DNA of 64,000 bases from Rhizobium sp. RU20A (GCF_900155885.1 NZ_FTMB01000009.1:86467-150466), one strand, 5' to 3'. Shown: positions 35,205 to 44,373, counted from the stretch's first letter. Notes: generated by a model from the sequence alone, not told the origin. Translations and numbers: made by a program.

Positions 35205-35840
35205 CTATTCCTCCGCGGTCTGAAGGCTGGTGCTGCGGGGCAGGCAGAGAAGATCGCTGCCGGCCGTGAGGATGAGATCGACGCCGCGCGGGAAGAGCGC
35301 GCGATTGTCGCGCCACAGCGTGGTAAAGATCGGCGGCAGTCCGGAGGGTGCGATCGTCTGCGTCGTCTCGATGCCGGGCCCGCGGGCGAGAAGCGGCGCG
35401 CCGCCCCCCAGCGCCGGCAGTTCCACCACGAGCGTTGTCGAGCGGTCCGGATAATCCTGCGTGCCAAGCGCGAAGCTCGATAGCGGCGGCAGGCTCTGGC
35501 CGGCTTCGACGAAGGCGAACTGGGCCGCCGCCTTGTCTTCGGTGACACGAGCGCCGCTGTGGAAGGAGATCCAGGAGGGCACGACGGAGGCGCGGGCGGC
35601 GGGCGTCAGCCAGACGGCCGTGTCGGCATCGAGGAGGGTGAGCGCCACGGCGCCCATGGCCCGGGAGAAGGGGGCTGGCGGATCGACGCTGTCATCCAGC
35701 GTCTGGATGCGGCCGGGCCGTGCCATGGCGTCCATCAGCGCGCGGAACACGGCCTGGGACTGGAAGACCGGATCGGCAAACCCGCCGGCATAGGCGCGCT
35801 GGCTGTTCTTGTGGGATGGTGTCTGCTGGCTATGGGGCAT
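35205..35840 (-). CDS. phnH: C-P lyase subunit PhnH
   Basis: A 211-residue PhnH, with the family segments YAGGFADPVFQSQAVFRALMDAMARPGR near the start and FPRGVDLILTAGSDLLCLPR at the end. PhnH is a pyridoxal-transferase-like scaffold of the core complex. The start ATG 35840 overlaps the phnG stop (TGATG), so the two are coupled. Confidence 0.95.
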   Translation of the reverse strand: MPHSQQTPSHKNSQRAYAGGFADPVFQSQAVFRALMDAMARPGRIQTLDDSVDPPAPFSRAMGAVALTLLDADTAVWLTPAARASVVPSWISFHSGARVTEDKAAAQFAFVEAGQSLPPLSSFALGTQDYPDRSTTLVVELPALGGGAPLLARGPGIETTQTIAPSGLPPIFTTLWRDNRALFPRGVDLILTAGSDLLCLPRSTSLQTAEE

Positions 35841-36331
35841 CAGTCGTCTCCGCGCACCATGGTGAAGAAATCGACGCGGGTGGCGGCCGTTTCCTCGGCC
35901 TGCCGGCGCTCGGCCTGCGCTAGCTCCGCCTCGCTGTCCGTGATGAAGGCGGCAATGGCGCCCTGATGGTCGCCGCGCTGGTGGAGCGCATCGAGAATGG
36001 CGGCGAGCCGCGCATGCTGGCGGTCGGTGCCCAGCAGCTGCCCGTGGCCGATCTCGCCGGTCGACAGGCGCACCGTGGCACGGCTGACGGTCGCTTCGCC
36101 CAGATTGAAGGGCGAGCCGCCGCCGCCGATGCGTCCGCGCACCATGACGAGGCCGGTCTCGGGACCGCGTACCGGATGGATTTCGACGTCCGGCGCAATC
36201 TGTGCCAGAATGGATTCGAGCCGCTGGCGCGGCAGGCGGGCGAGCACCGCCATCAGGCGGCGCCGAAGGACGGGGTCCAGAACGGATCCGGCTTGCGCCG
36301 GCCGGTCCATGGCGTATTCCTTGGGGGTCAT
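35840..36331 (-). CDS. phnG: C-P lyase subunit PhnG
   Basis: A 163-residue PhnG, first gene of the phnGHIJKL unit. It contains RLMAVLARLPRQRLESILA and the conserved SPFNLGEATVSRATVRL, then GHGQLLGTDRQHARLAAILDAL. ATG 36331 follows GGAG at seven bases. It is divergent from phnF, with a PhnF-type inverted repeat and a Pho box in the 100-base region between them. Confidence 0.95.
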   Translation of the reverse strand: MTPKEYAMDRPAQAGSVLDPVLRRRLMAVLARLPRQRLESILAQIAPDVEIHPVRGPETGLVMVRGRIGGGGSPFNLGEATVSRATVRLSTGEIGHGQLLGTDRQHARLAAILDALHQRGDHQGAIAAFITDSEAELAQAERRQAEETAATRVDFFTMVRGDD

Positions 36332-36355
36332 TGCCGAAGCTCCAAAGGTCTATTA

Positions 36356-36383
36356 ATCTAGACAACTGAACCTATGGCTAGAT
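36356..36383. promoter_or_regulatory. Candidate PhnF operator
   Basis: ATCTAG and CTAGAT form an inverted repeat 16 bases apart in the middle of the phnG-phnF divergent region. GntR/HutC regulators such as PhnF bind symmetric sites containing TAGAC/GTCTA-like halves, and TCTAGAC is present on one side. Confidence 0.45.
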
Positions 36384-36390
36384 GCAAATC

Positions 36391-36408
36391 GTGACATGCA
36401 TGTGACGC
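36391..36408 (-). promoter_or_regulatory. Pho box upstream of phnG
   Basis: On the minus strand GCGTCAC-ATGC-ATGTCAC forms the 7-4-7 direct repeat of a PhoB site (GTCA shared in each half, consensus CTGTCAT). It lies about 60 bases upstream of phnG, a suitable distance for activation. The same stretch contains the palindrome ACATGCATGT. Confidence 0.6.
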
Positions 36409-36431
36409 GAGACCCATTCGAAGGACGAAAC

Positions 36432-37241
36432 ATGGCAGGCAGGCGGGTGAAACCGGGTGTTCAGAAGGGGGCGACAGTCGGCGCGATGCCGGAGATGCGC
36501 GACGAGGACGGCGAACGTCCCGTCGAGCGGCAGCTCGGTGTTGCCCTCTGGCGGCAGATCGCCGACCGCATCCGCGCCAAGATTGCCGAGGGCACCTATG
36601 ACTCGACCGGTCGCCTGCCGCCCGAGGCGGTGCTGGCCGGCGAGTTCGGCGTCAACCGCCACACCGTGCGCAGCGCCATCGCCTCGTTGACGGAAGAGGG
36701 AATTGTGCGCCCCATGCAGGGCCTCGGCACGCTGATCAAACGGCAGGAACGTCTGCAATTCCCGATCTCGCGGCGTACCCGCTTTTCGGCTGGCCTGGCC
36801 GACCAGACCCGCGATATCGCCGCCCGCCTCATCGCGTCGGAACGCATGGCGGCAATCGCCGAAATTGCCCGCGCACTCAAGCTGGAACTCCCGTCCGAGG
36901 TCATCCGTCTCGACATCGTCTCGGCCGCCGCCGGCCGGCCGGTCTCCACCTCGACCGCCTTCTTCCCGGCGGCGCGGTTTCCTGACATGGCCGACTGTTT
37001 CCGCCGCACGGAGTCGGTGACGCGGGCCTTTGCCGAGCAGGGGCTTGCCGATTACGTGCGCCTGTCGACCGATATCGTTGCCCGCCATGCCGATGCCGGC
37101 GAGCGCAGCCTGCTGTCCTTGTCGCCGGGCTCGATCGTCCTGGAAACGACCGCCGTCAATGCCGATCTCGAGGGCGTGCCGGTGCAATATGCCCGCACCC
37201 GCTTTGCCGCCGACCGCGTGCAACTGCACATCGAGACGTGA
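36432..37241 (+). CDS. phnF: GntR/HutC-family phosphonate regulator PhnF
   Basis: A 269-residue regulator. After an unstructured N terminus, the GntR winged helix spans about residues 35-100 (LGVALWRQIADRIRAKI, LAGEFGVNRHTVRSAIASL, EEGIVRPMQGLGTLI). It is followed by a UTRA effector domain ending VPVQYARTRFAADRVQLHIE. ATG 36432 has AAGGACG upstream. It is divergent from phnG and therefore probably controls the phnG unit and itself. Confidence 0.93.
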   Translation: MAGRRVKPGVQKGATVGAMPEMRDEDGERPVERQLGVALWRQIADRIRAKIAEGTYDSTGRLPPEAVLAGEFGVNRHTVRSAIASLTEEGIVRPMQGLGTLIKRQERLQFPISRRTRFSAGLADQTRDIAARLIASERMAAIAEIARALKLELPSEVIRLDIVSAAAGRPVSTSTAFFPAARFPDMADCFRRTESVTRAFAEQGLADYVRLSTDIVARHADAGERSLLSLSPGSIVLETTAVNADLEGVPVQYARTRFAADRVQLHIET

Positions 37242-37256
37242 GGCGGTGAGGCCCCG

Positions 37257-38783
37257 TCAGGTGCCGCAGAAGGTGCGCGCCACGCGCTCGTCCGGCTGCG
37301 GCGCGAGGGTAAGGTCGGCATGTTCCGGCTGGTCCTCGTAGGGGCGCGCCAGCACCGCTACGAGACGCTCGAACGGCGCGAAATCACGTCGCTCGACGGC
37401 CGCGACGATCGCTTCCTCGATACGATGGTTGCGCGGTATGAAGGCCGGATTGATGGCGCGCATGGCGGCCAGCCGTTCGCCAGCGCCGCGCCGGTCCGCC
37501 GCTAGACGGTTCCGCCAGTCAATCGCCCAGGCGTCAAAGGCCATGGGATCGGCAAATTCCGCCCGGACGACCGCGTCGGCGGCGGGATCGATGGCTGCGG
37601 CGCAAAGCGCCCGGAAGGTGCGGGTGAAATCGGCCTCGCCCGCCTCCATGGTCGAAAGCAGCCGCTGCACCAGATCGAGGTCGCCATCCTCGGGCGCATC
37701 GAAGAGGCCCATCTTGGCGCGCATGCCAGCGAGCCACGCGGTCTGAAACTGCCCCGCAAAACCGACGACGATGCCATTGGCGATCTCGATTGCCTTGTCG
37801 GTGTCGGCATCGATGAGCGGCAGCATGGCCTCGGCCAGCCGCGCCAGGTTCCACTGCGCCAGCCCCGGCTGGTTGCGATAGGCATAGCGCCCCTGCTGGT
37901 CGATGGAGGAGAAGACCTTCGTCGCCTGATAGGCATCGAGGAAGGCGCAGGGACCGAAATCGATCGTCTCGCCCGAGACGGTCATGTTGTCCGTGTTCAT
38001 CACGCCGTGGATGAAGCCCACCTGCATCCAGCGGGCGACAAGCCGCGCCTGCCGCTCGACGATGGCGGCGAGCAGGGCGGGATAGGGCGCATCCTGTTCG
38101 GAAAGATCCGGATAGTGGCGGGCGATGACGTGATCGGCGAGGATGCGCAGCCCCTCTTCGTCGCCGCGCGCGGCCAGATATTGAAAGGTCCCGACGCGGA
38201 TGTGGCTGGCGGCGACGCGGGTGACGATGGCGCCCGGCAGCACCGTTTCGCGGTAGACGACATCGCCCGTGAGGGCCGCCGCAAGGGCGCGCGTTGCGGG
38301 AATGCCGAGCGCATGCATGGCCTCGCTGACAATGTATTCCCGCAGCACGGGTCCCAGCGCCGCGCGTCCGTCGCCGCGGCGGGAAAAGGGCGTCGGCCCC
38401 GAGCCTTTCAGCTGGATGTCGCGCAGGTTCCCGGCCCTGTCCCTCACTTCGCCGATCAGCAGCGCCCGCCCGTCGCCGAGTTGCGGCACGAAGCTGCCGA
38501 ACTGGTGGCCGGCATAGGCGATGGCGACGGGACGGGCATCGTGCGGCACGGCGGCACCGGAAAAAAGCGCCGTCAGGTCCGCCGGCTCGATGCGGGCGAG
38601 ATCGAAGCCGAGTTCGGCGGCGAGGGCCTCGTTGACCGTGATGAGCAGCGGCGCTTCCGGCTGGGAGGGCAGGGCTTCGGCGCGAAACGGCTGCGGCAGA
38701 CCGGCATAGACCGCACTGAAGGCGGGCATGCCTTCACTTTCGATGATGCCGGAAATCTCTCCGCGTGCCGTGATCATCACCAA
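37257..38783 (-). CDS. selO: SelO/YdiU-family protein adenylyltransferase
   Basis: A 508-residue pseudokinase-fold AMPylator. It shows YAGHQFGSFVPQLGDGRALLIGEV, IQLKGSGPTPFSRRGDGRAALGPVLREYIVSEAM, and the metal region FIHGVMNTDNMTVSGETIDFGPCAFLD. SelO transfers AMP to Ser, Thr or Tyr of target proteins and is linked to redox homeostasis. The third residue from the end is Cys (FCGT), at the place where animal SelO has selenocysteine. It is convergent with phnF, 15 bases apart, and unrelated to phosphonate use. ATG 38783 or 38777 is the likely start. Confidence 0.95.
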   Translation of the reverse strand: MVMITARGEISGIIESEGMPAFSAVYAGLPQPFRAEALPSQPEAPLLITVNEALAAELGFDLARIEPADLTALFSGAAVPHDARPVAIAYAGHQFGSFVPQLGDGRALLIGEVRDRAGNLRDIQLKGSGPTPFSRRGDGRAALGPVLREYIVSEAMHALGIPATRALAAALTGDVVYRETVLPGAIVTRVAASHIRVGTFQYLAARGDEEGLRILADHVIARHYPDLSEQDAPYPALLAAIVERQARLVARWMQVGFIHGVMNTDNMTVSGETIDFGPCAFLDAYQATKVFSSIDQQGRYAYRNQPGLAQWNLARLAEAMLPLIDADTDKAIEIANGIVVGFAGQFQTAWLAGMRAKMGLFDAPEDGDLDLVQRLLSTMEAGEADFTRTFRALCAAAIDPAADAVVRAEFADPMAFDAWAIDWRNRLAADRRGAGERLAAMRAINPAFIPRNHRIEEAIVAAVERRDFAPFERLVAVLARPYEDQPEHADLTLAPQPDERVARTFCGT

Positions 38784-39089
38784 CTCCCTGCATGTCCGCT
38801 GCTGTCTGACAGGCGTTAGGTAGGCCAGTCGGCGCCTCTTTGCCAGCGCAACATGCCCGGCGCGCCTTTTCTGGCTTGCCTTTGAGGCAGGGCAAAGAGC
38901 AGCAACCGACTCGAAAATATGGTGTCGCGGTGCGATTGCCGGATGGAAAACCTGCCTTATTTAGTAAGACGCATGACTGCGCGTGTTCGAAAGAACGGCG
39001 GGACGGGGAACGCATGGCGCGCCATCACGGACGCGCCGGAACCTCCGGGCCGGTCAGGCTTTTAGGCAGTATTGTGTCAGGGTGTGCGA
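38784..39089. other. Intergenic region between selO and the LOV kinase
   Basis: Roughly 300 bases divide two divergent genes. I looked for an EcfG-type (GGAAC-N17-CGTT) promoter because LovK relatives belong to the general stress system. GGAAC occurs near 39006 and 39048, but no fitting -10 element follows. Nothing else is recognised. Confidence 0.3.
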
Positions 39090-40199
39090 ATGATCGAAAA
39101 AATGACGCCGAGGCAGGGTGCGCGCGATGCGGGGGACAGGCTGGTCGCCGACCAGGCGAGCGAAAACCCCTTCGCGGCTGCCTTCAAGGCGACGCGCATG
39201 CCCATGCTGATCACCGATCCGCATCAGGCCGACAACCCCATCATCTTCTGCAATCGCGCCTTCAGCGACCTCACGGGATATAGCCGGGAGGAACTGGTCG
39301 GTCGCAACTGCCGCCTGCTGCAGGGAGAGGGCACCGATATGGCCGCGATCGCCCGGCTGAGGGATGCCATCAGCGAAGGGCGCGACATTTCCATCGACAT
39401 CCTCAACTACCGCAAGGACGGCGCGCCCTTCTGGAACGCGCTTTTCGTCAGCCCGGTGCGCGATGCCGAGGGCACGATCCGCTATTTCTTCGCCTCGCAA
39501 CTGGATTTCACCAACATCAAGAGCAAGGAAGCCGAGCTTGCCCGCGCCCGGCACATTGCCGAGGAAGAGGTAGCCGAGCGCACCGCCGACCTCACCGAAG
39601 CCCTTCGCGCGAAGACCGCCCTGGTGCACGAGGTCGACCACCGCGTCAAGAACAACCTCCTCACCATCGCCTCCATCCTCAAGCTCCAGGCGCGCATGAC
39701 GACGGACGAGACGGTCGGCCGCACGCTGATGTCGGTGCTGAACCGGGTGGAAGCGCTGAGCACGGTGCAGCGCAAGCTCTTGAACGATGAGGATGTCGGC
39801 CATTTCGACGTCGCCGATTTCGCCAAGACGCTGATCGTCGATATCGTCAGCGCGCTTCGCCGGACCGATATTGTGCTGACGACGGATGTCCATGAAGTCG
39901 TCGTGCCCGCCACCAAGGCCTCGCCGCTCGCCCTCATCATCAACGAACTCGTCGGCGACGCGGTGCGGCGCGGACTGAGCCAGAGCGGCGGGGAGATCCA
40001 CCTCGAAGTGCGCCGCCTGAACGGCCATTTCCTCATCCGTGTCGCCGACACCGTTCAGCCCGTCACGGTGGATCCGGAGGAAGAGGCATTCGGCTTCAAA
40101 ATGCTCGAAGCCTGCTGCCGGCAATTGCGCGCGACGATGGAGCGCCGTGTCACGGGAGACCGCACCGAGGTCGTGGTAACGTTGATGGTCAAGGACTGA
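39090..40199 (+). CDS. LOV-domain HisKA_2 sensor (LovK-like) with eroded ATPase motifs
   Basis: A 369-residue cytoplasmic protein. The LOV domain (about residues 25-145) has the flavin-binding signature GRNCRLLQGEGTD with photoactive Cys74 and NYRKDGAPFWNALFVSPV. A short coil and a HisKA_2 dimerisation helix with phosphoacceptor His184 (EVDHRVKNNLLTIASIL) follow. The catalytic domain looks degenerate: the N box reads NELVGDAVRRG (Asp for the usual Asn), the G1 box reads RVADTVQP instead of DxGxG, and glycines of G2 are missing. It may therefore be a poor or inactive kinase. The next gene is a lone receiver, as in Caulobacter lovK-lovR. ATG 39090 or GTG 39072 is the start. Confidence 0.88.
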   Translation: MIEKMTPRQGARDAGDRLVADQASENPFAAAFKATRMPMLITDPHQADNPIIFCNRAFSDLTGYSREELVGRNCRLLQGEGTDMAAIARLRDAISEGRDISIDILNYRKDGAPFWNALFVSPVRDAEGTIRYFFASQLDFTNIKSKEAELARARHIAEEEVAERTADLTEALRAKTALVHEVDHRVKNNLLTIASILKLQARMTTDETVGRTLMSVLNRVEALSTVQRKLLNDEDVGHFDVADFAKTLIVDIVSALRRTDIVLTTDVHEVVVPATKASPLALIINELVGDAVRRGLSQSGGEIHLEVRRLNGHFLIRVADTVQPVTVDPEEEAFGFKMLEACCRQLRATMERRVTGDRTEVVVTLMVKD

Positions 40200-40211
40200 A
40201 GGAAGAGTTGC

Positions 40212-40667
40212 GTGAAGGTATTGATCGTCGAGGACGAGATCTTGCTGGCCATGGAACTGGAAAGCGAAGTAGAGGCCGCCGGCCATGAAATCGTCGGCAT
40301 GGCGGCCGACAGCCGTGAGGCCATTGCGCTCGTCGAGGCGGCGGAGCCGGAATTTGCCTTTGTGGACATCCACCTCCTGGATGGCCCGACCGGCATCGCG
40401 GTCGGCCAGTCCCTGGCCCTGCGGGAAATCCCTTATGTCTTCGTCTCCGGCAATGTGAAGCGCATCCCCAATGATTTTGCCGGTGCGCTCGGCGCGATCG
40501 AGAAACCCTACACGATGAACGGCCTGCAAAACGCGCTGGCCTTCATCGAAAGCTATGTCAACGGCCACCAACCGGTCCTCAGCCCGCCGCCGAGCCTTCT
40601 CCTGTCGCCCGCTCTCGGGACATTTTCCGGCGACGCGGTCGCAGAACCGTCCGCGGACCGCCCGTGA
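40212..40667 (+). CDS. Single-domain response regulator (LovR-like)
   Basis: A 151-residue protein made of one receiver domain (about residues 1-118) plus a Pro/Ser-rich tail. Acidic residues EDE at 8-10, phosphoacceptor Asp in FAFVDIHLLDG, Ser in VFVSGN and Lys in AIEKPY are intact. No output domain is present, so it probably acts as a phosphate sink or relay partner. It starts 12 bases after the LOV protein and overlaps the HWE kinase gene by four bases, so the three are co-expressed. Pairing with the LOV protein mirrors Caulobacter LovR, a negative factor in stress signalling. Confidence 0.9.
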   Translation: MKVLIVEDEILLAMELESEVEAAGHEIVGMAADSREAIALVEAAEPEFAFVDIHLLDGPTGIAVGQSLALREIPYVFVSGNVKRIPNDFAGALGAIEKPYTMNGLQNALAFIESYVNGHQPVLSPPPSLLLSPALGTFSGDAVAEPSADRP

Positions 40668-42979
40668 CCCACTCATCCGACCGTCTCCAGGCCGTCAAGA
40701 ATTCCGGGCTGCTCGACGCAAGGGGGCGCCGCGAGTTCAACGACATCGTCGATCTCGTGAAGGCCGGCATCCGGTGCCCGGTTGCCGTGGTCTCGATCCT
40801 CGACGCCGACCGCCAGGTGTTCATCGGCCATCTCGGCCTGCCGGGCCAGTGGGCCGAACGCGGCGAGACGCCCCTGACCCATTCCTTCTGCCAGCATGTG
40901 GTGCGCGATGCGCGCCCGCTCGTCGTCGGCGACGCGACCGTGCATGACCTCGTGCGCGACAATCTCGCCATTCCCGATCTCGGCGTCATCTCCTATATGG
41001 GCGTGCCGATCTCCCTTCCGGATGGCACGATTGTCGGCGCGCTCGCCGCCATCGACGGCCAGCCGCGCGACTGGAGCGAAGCGGAACTCGATGTGCTCCG
41101 CAAGATCGGCCGCGTTGCCTGCAACCAGATCGAGACCTTCGTCTCCGAACGGCAATGGGGCTCGCTGTTCGAGCAGCTCGAAGAGGGCATCGTCCTCGGC
41201 ACGCTCGTGCGCGACGCGACAGGCAGGGCGATCGACTGGCGCTTCGATACCGTCAATGCCGCCTGGGCACGGCAGGTCGGCCTGTCGCCCACGGATGGGC
41301 CCGGCAGCACGCTGCTCAGCCTGTTTCCCGAGGCGGAGGCGGAATGGATATCGGATGTGGTCGAGGCCGTGGAGAGCGGTGCGGTGCGCCGTTACTTCCG
41401 CCGGTTCGCAACGCTCGACCAGTGGTATGAGGGCTATATCCAGCCCATGGGCCGGGACAGGTTCCTCATTGCCGGGATCGAGGTGACGGAGCGCATGCGG
41501 GCGATCTCGGCGCTGGCCGAGAACGAGGCGCGCATGCGCCTCATCATCGAAGGCGCCAAGGACTACATCATCGTGACGATCGACGAGGCCGGTCGGATCA
41601 CCAACTGGTTCGGCGGTGCGACGGAGACGCTGGGCTGGACGGAAGAAGAAATGGTCGGGCAGCCCTTCGCCGCCATCTTCACCGCCGAGGACCGGGCCGC
41701 CGGCGTTCCCGAACAGGAGATCGCCAGGGCGGCCGCCGAGGGCGTTGCCAGCGACCGGCGCTGGCACCGTGCTGCGGACGGGGCGCGCGTCTTTCTTGAT
41801 GGAACGCTGCGCCCGCTGGCCGGCGGCGACGGGACGACCGCGCATGGCGGCTACATCAAGATGGCGCGCAACGCGACCGCCCAGAAACTTGCCGAGGATC
41901 GCCAGTCGGCGCTGCTCAACCTTGGCGACCGGATCCGCGATTTCGATACGGTGACCGAGGTTGCCTTCACGGCGGCCGAAATCCTGGCCCGGAGCCTGCC
42001 TGGGGCGACGCGGGCGGGTTACGGCATCGTCGATCACAGTGAAGAGACCGTGGAGATCCTGCCCGACTGGCGGGCAGAGGGCATGTTTACCATCGCCGGC
42101 CTGCATCACTTCCGCACCTACGGTTCCTATATCGAAGATCTGAAGCGCGGCGAGATCGTCATCATCCCCGATGTGGCGACCGACCCGCGCACGGTCGATT
42201 CGGCCGATTTGCTGCATTCGCTCGGCATTTCCGTTCTGGTCAACGTGCCGATCATGGCGCATGGCATCTTCGTCGGCGTCATGTTCGTACACTACGAAAA
42301 GCCGCACGCGTTCGATCCCGAAGAGCGCGATTTCGTGCGCACCGTTGCCGACCGGACGCGCGAGGCCATCTCCCGGATCCGGGCGGAGGAGGAGCAGCAG
42401 GTCCTCAACCAGGAGATCAGCCACCGGCTGAAGAACACGCTGGCCATGGTGCAGGCGATTGCGACGCAGACTCTGCGGCCGGTGACGGAGCGGGCGCCGG
42501 TCGAGGCTTTCACCAGTCGGCTGAATGCGCTCTCCAAGGCCCATCAGGTGCTGCTCAGTCAGGATTGGTCCTCGGCGCGCATGAAGGCCGTCGTCACCTC
42601 CGTGCTCGATCAGGTCGCCCCGCCCGATCGCCACACCGTCGAGGGGCCGGATGTCGAGATCGGCCCGCGCACCGCGCTGTCGCTCGCGCTGGTGCTCCAC
42701 GAACTCGCCACCAATGCGCTGAAATATGGCGGCTGGTCGAATGCCGATGGCCGGATCGTGATCGGCTGGAACCTGGAAGGCGCCGATGGCGATCAGACCA
42801 TGGTCCTGACCTGGCAGGAAATTGACGGACCCCCCGTAATGGCCCCGGCCACCAAGGGCTTCGGCTCGCGCCTCATCCGCATGGGCCTGACGGGAAACGG
42901 CGGTGTCGTCGTCGACTACCGCCCGCAGGGCCTGTATGTGGAAATGCGCGGCTTGCTGTCGCAGCTTCGTCAATCCTGA
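40664..42979 (+). CDS. GAF-PAS-PAS-GAF HWE-family histidine kinase
   Basis: A 771-residue soluble sensor kinase. In order: GAF (about 15-165), PAS-like (170-285), PAS (295-405, ITNWFGGATETLGWTEEEMVGQP), GAF (420-570) and an HWE kinase core. Phosphoacceptor His lies in QEISHRLKNTLAMVQAIA, the N box LHELATNALKYGGWS is intact, and the diagnostic WxE occurs as LTWQEIDGPP. It has no membrane helices. The GTG start at 40664 overlaps the receiver stop. Intact catalytic motifs contrast with the neighbouring LOV protein, so this may be the true kinase for the receiver. Confidence 0.92.
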   Translation: MTHSSDRLQAVKNSGLLDARGRREFNDIVDLVKAGIRCPVAVVSILDADRQVFIGHLGLPGQWAERGETPLTHSFCQHVVRDARPLVVGDATVHDLVRDNLAIPDLGVISYMGVPISLPDGTIVGALAAIDGQPRDWSEAELDVLRKIGRVACNQIETFVSERQWGSLFEQLEEGIVLGTLVRDATGRAIDWRFDTVNAAWARQVGLSPTDGPGSTLLSLFPEAEAEWISDVVEAVESGAVRRYFRRFATLDQWYEGYIQPMGRDRFLIAGIEVTERMRAISALAENEARMRLIIEGAKDYIIVTIDEAGRITNWFGGATETLGWTEEEMVGQPFAAIFTAEDRAAGVPEQEIARAAAEGVASDRRWHRAADGARVFLDGTLRPLAGGDGTTAHGGYIKMARNATAQKLAEDRQSALLNLGDRIRDFDTVTEVAFTAAEILARSLPGATRAGYGIVDHSEETVEILPDWRAEGMFTIAGLHHFRTYGSYIEDLKRGEIVIIPDVATDPRTVDSADLLHSLGISVLVNVPIMAHGIFVGVMFVHYEKPHAFDPEERDFVRTVADRTREAISRIRAEEEQQVLNQEISHRLKNTLAMVQAIATQTLRPVTERAPVEAFTSRLNALSKAHQVLLSQDWSSARMKAVVTSVLDQVAPPDRHTVEGPDVEIGPRTALSLALVLHELATNALKYGGWSNADGRIVIGWNLEGADGDQTMVLTWQEIDGPPVMAPATKGFGSRLIRMGLTGNGGVVVDYRPQGLYVEMRGLLSQLRQS

Positions 42980-43168
42980 CCGTTTCGCGGTCAATGGCCC
43001 GGCAAAAACTGGCTATCGGGTGATCGGCAACGCCGGCACGGCTTGCGGAGCGCGGGCAGACGCGGCAGGGTCGCGCCGCGGCGATGCCAAGCCCTTTGGG
43101 CAGCAGCGCCTGACAAAAGCATTGCGAGAGCCTGCCGTCCAAGGTGGCTCCTAGGGAGTAGACATACC

Positions 43169-44284
43169 ATGAGAAAGTTCCTGATCCTCGGCACCGCGAT
43201 TGGCCTGCTGATGGGTACGGCCGCCCGTGCCGATGACCTGACCTTCGCCGTTGCCGGCCCGCTGACGGGTCCGCTCGCGACGATCGGCGACCAGTTCAAG
43301 CAGGGTGCGCAGGCCGCAGCCGACGCGATCAACGCCAAGGGCGGCGTGATGGGCCGCCAGATCGCCCTGCAGTTCGAGGATGACCAGTGCGACCCCAAGC
43401 AGGCCGTCTCGATTGCCAACCGCATCGCGGCCGCCGGCATCCAGTTCGTCGATGGCCATGCCTGCTCGGGTTCGAGCATCCCGGCCTCGGCCGTCTATGC
43501 CGAAAACGGCACGCTGATGATGACGCCGGCCTCCTCCAATCCGGTCCTGACCGATGCCGCCGCCGCCAATGGCTGGGCGAACATCATGCGTCTTTATACG
43601 CGCGACGATGCCCAGGGCGCCTTCATCGGTCCGTGGATCGCCAAGGAATATGCCGGCAAGAACGTCGCCGTCCTGCATGACAAGTCGGCCTACGGCCAGG
43701 GCATCGCCGATGCTGTCCGCGCCACGATGAACCAGAACGGCCTGAAGGAAGTCATGGCCGAAGGCATCAATGCCGGCGAAAAGGACTACAACGCCCTCGT
43801 CACCAAGCTGAAGGACGCCAAGGTCGATGTCGTCTATTTCGGCGGTTATCACCCGGAAGCCGGCCTGATTCTTCGCCAGGCGGCCGAGCAGGGCTACACG
43901 TTCCAGATGATCATGCCCGATTCCATCGCCTCGCCGGAATTCTGGCAGGTGGCGGGCCCGGCCGGCGAAGGCACGCTCTTCGTGTTCCCCTCCGATCCGC
44001 AGGCGAAGCCCGAAGCCAAGGAAGCCGTCGAGAAGATCACCGCCGCCGGCTTCAAGCCGGATGGCTTCACGCTCTTCTCCTACGCCGTGATCCAGGCCTT
44101 CGCGCAGGGCATCGAGCGGGCCGGCTCCGACGATCCGACCGCCGTTGCCGCAGCGCTGAAGAACGGCCAGCCGATCGAAACCGTCGTCGGCACCGTTACC
44201 TTTGACGAAAAGGGTGACCTGAAGAACGCCAGCTACGACATCAACCGCTGGAGCAACGGCACCTACGCGCCGATCGCCAAGTAA
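43169..44284 (+). CDS. Branched-chain amino acid-type periplasmic binding protein (orphan)
   Basis: A 371-residue Leu/Ile/Val-binding protein (Peripla_BP_6). The signal peptide MRKFLILGTAIGLLMGTAARA precedes DDLTFAVAGPLTGPLATIGDQF. Ligand-site phrases include DGHACSGSSIPASAVYAENG and HDKSAYGQGIADAV. ATG 43169 follows an AGGGAG site. No permease or ATPase gene is adjacent, so it probably works with a LIV transporter encoded elsewhere. A 20-bp stem terminator follows. Confidence 0.95.
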   Translation: MRKFLILGTAIGLLMGTAARADDLTFAVAGPLTGPLATIGDQFKQGAQAAADAINAKGGVMGRQIALQFEDDQCDPKQAVSIANRIAAAGIQFVDGHACSGSSIPASAVYAENGTLMMTPASSNPVLTDAAAANGWANIMRLYTRDDAQGAFIGPWIAKEYAGKNVAVLHDKSAYGQGIADAVRATMNQNGLKEVMAEGINAGEKDYNALVTKLKDAKVDVVYFGGYHPEAGLILRQAAEQGYTFQMIMPDSIASPEFWQVAGPAGEGTLFVFPSDPQAKPEAKEAVEKITAAGFKPDGFTLFSYAVIQAFAQGIERAGSDDPTAVAAALKNGQPIETVVGTVTFDEKGDLKNASYDINRWSNGTYAPIAK

Positions 44285-44306
44285 GCCGGCAACTGTCCGG
44301 TCCATG

Positions 44307-44349
44307 CATGACAACGGGCGGGATGGTCACCATCCCGCCCGTTGTCATG
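44307..44349. terminator. Strong bidirectional terminator
   Basis: A perfect 20-base-pair stem (CATGACAACGGGCGGGATGG and its complement) with loop TCA lies between the convergent binding-protein and lldD genes. It is one of the most stable hairpins in the window. No long T run follows on either side. Confidence 0.85.
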
Positions 44350-44373
44350 TCATGTCATTCTAGGCGAGAGCCA

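Noticed and set aside
38784..39089. EcfG stress promoter before the LOV gene
   Set aside because: GGAAC-like -35 sequences occur, but no matching -10 at 16-18 bases.
40673..42994. 773-codon minus-strand frame opposite the HWE kinase
   Set aside because: Shadow frame rich in Arg, Asp and His with no recognisable domain.
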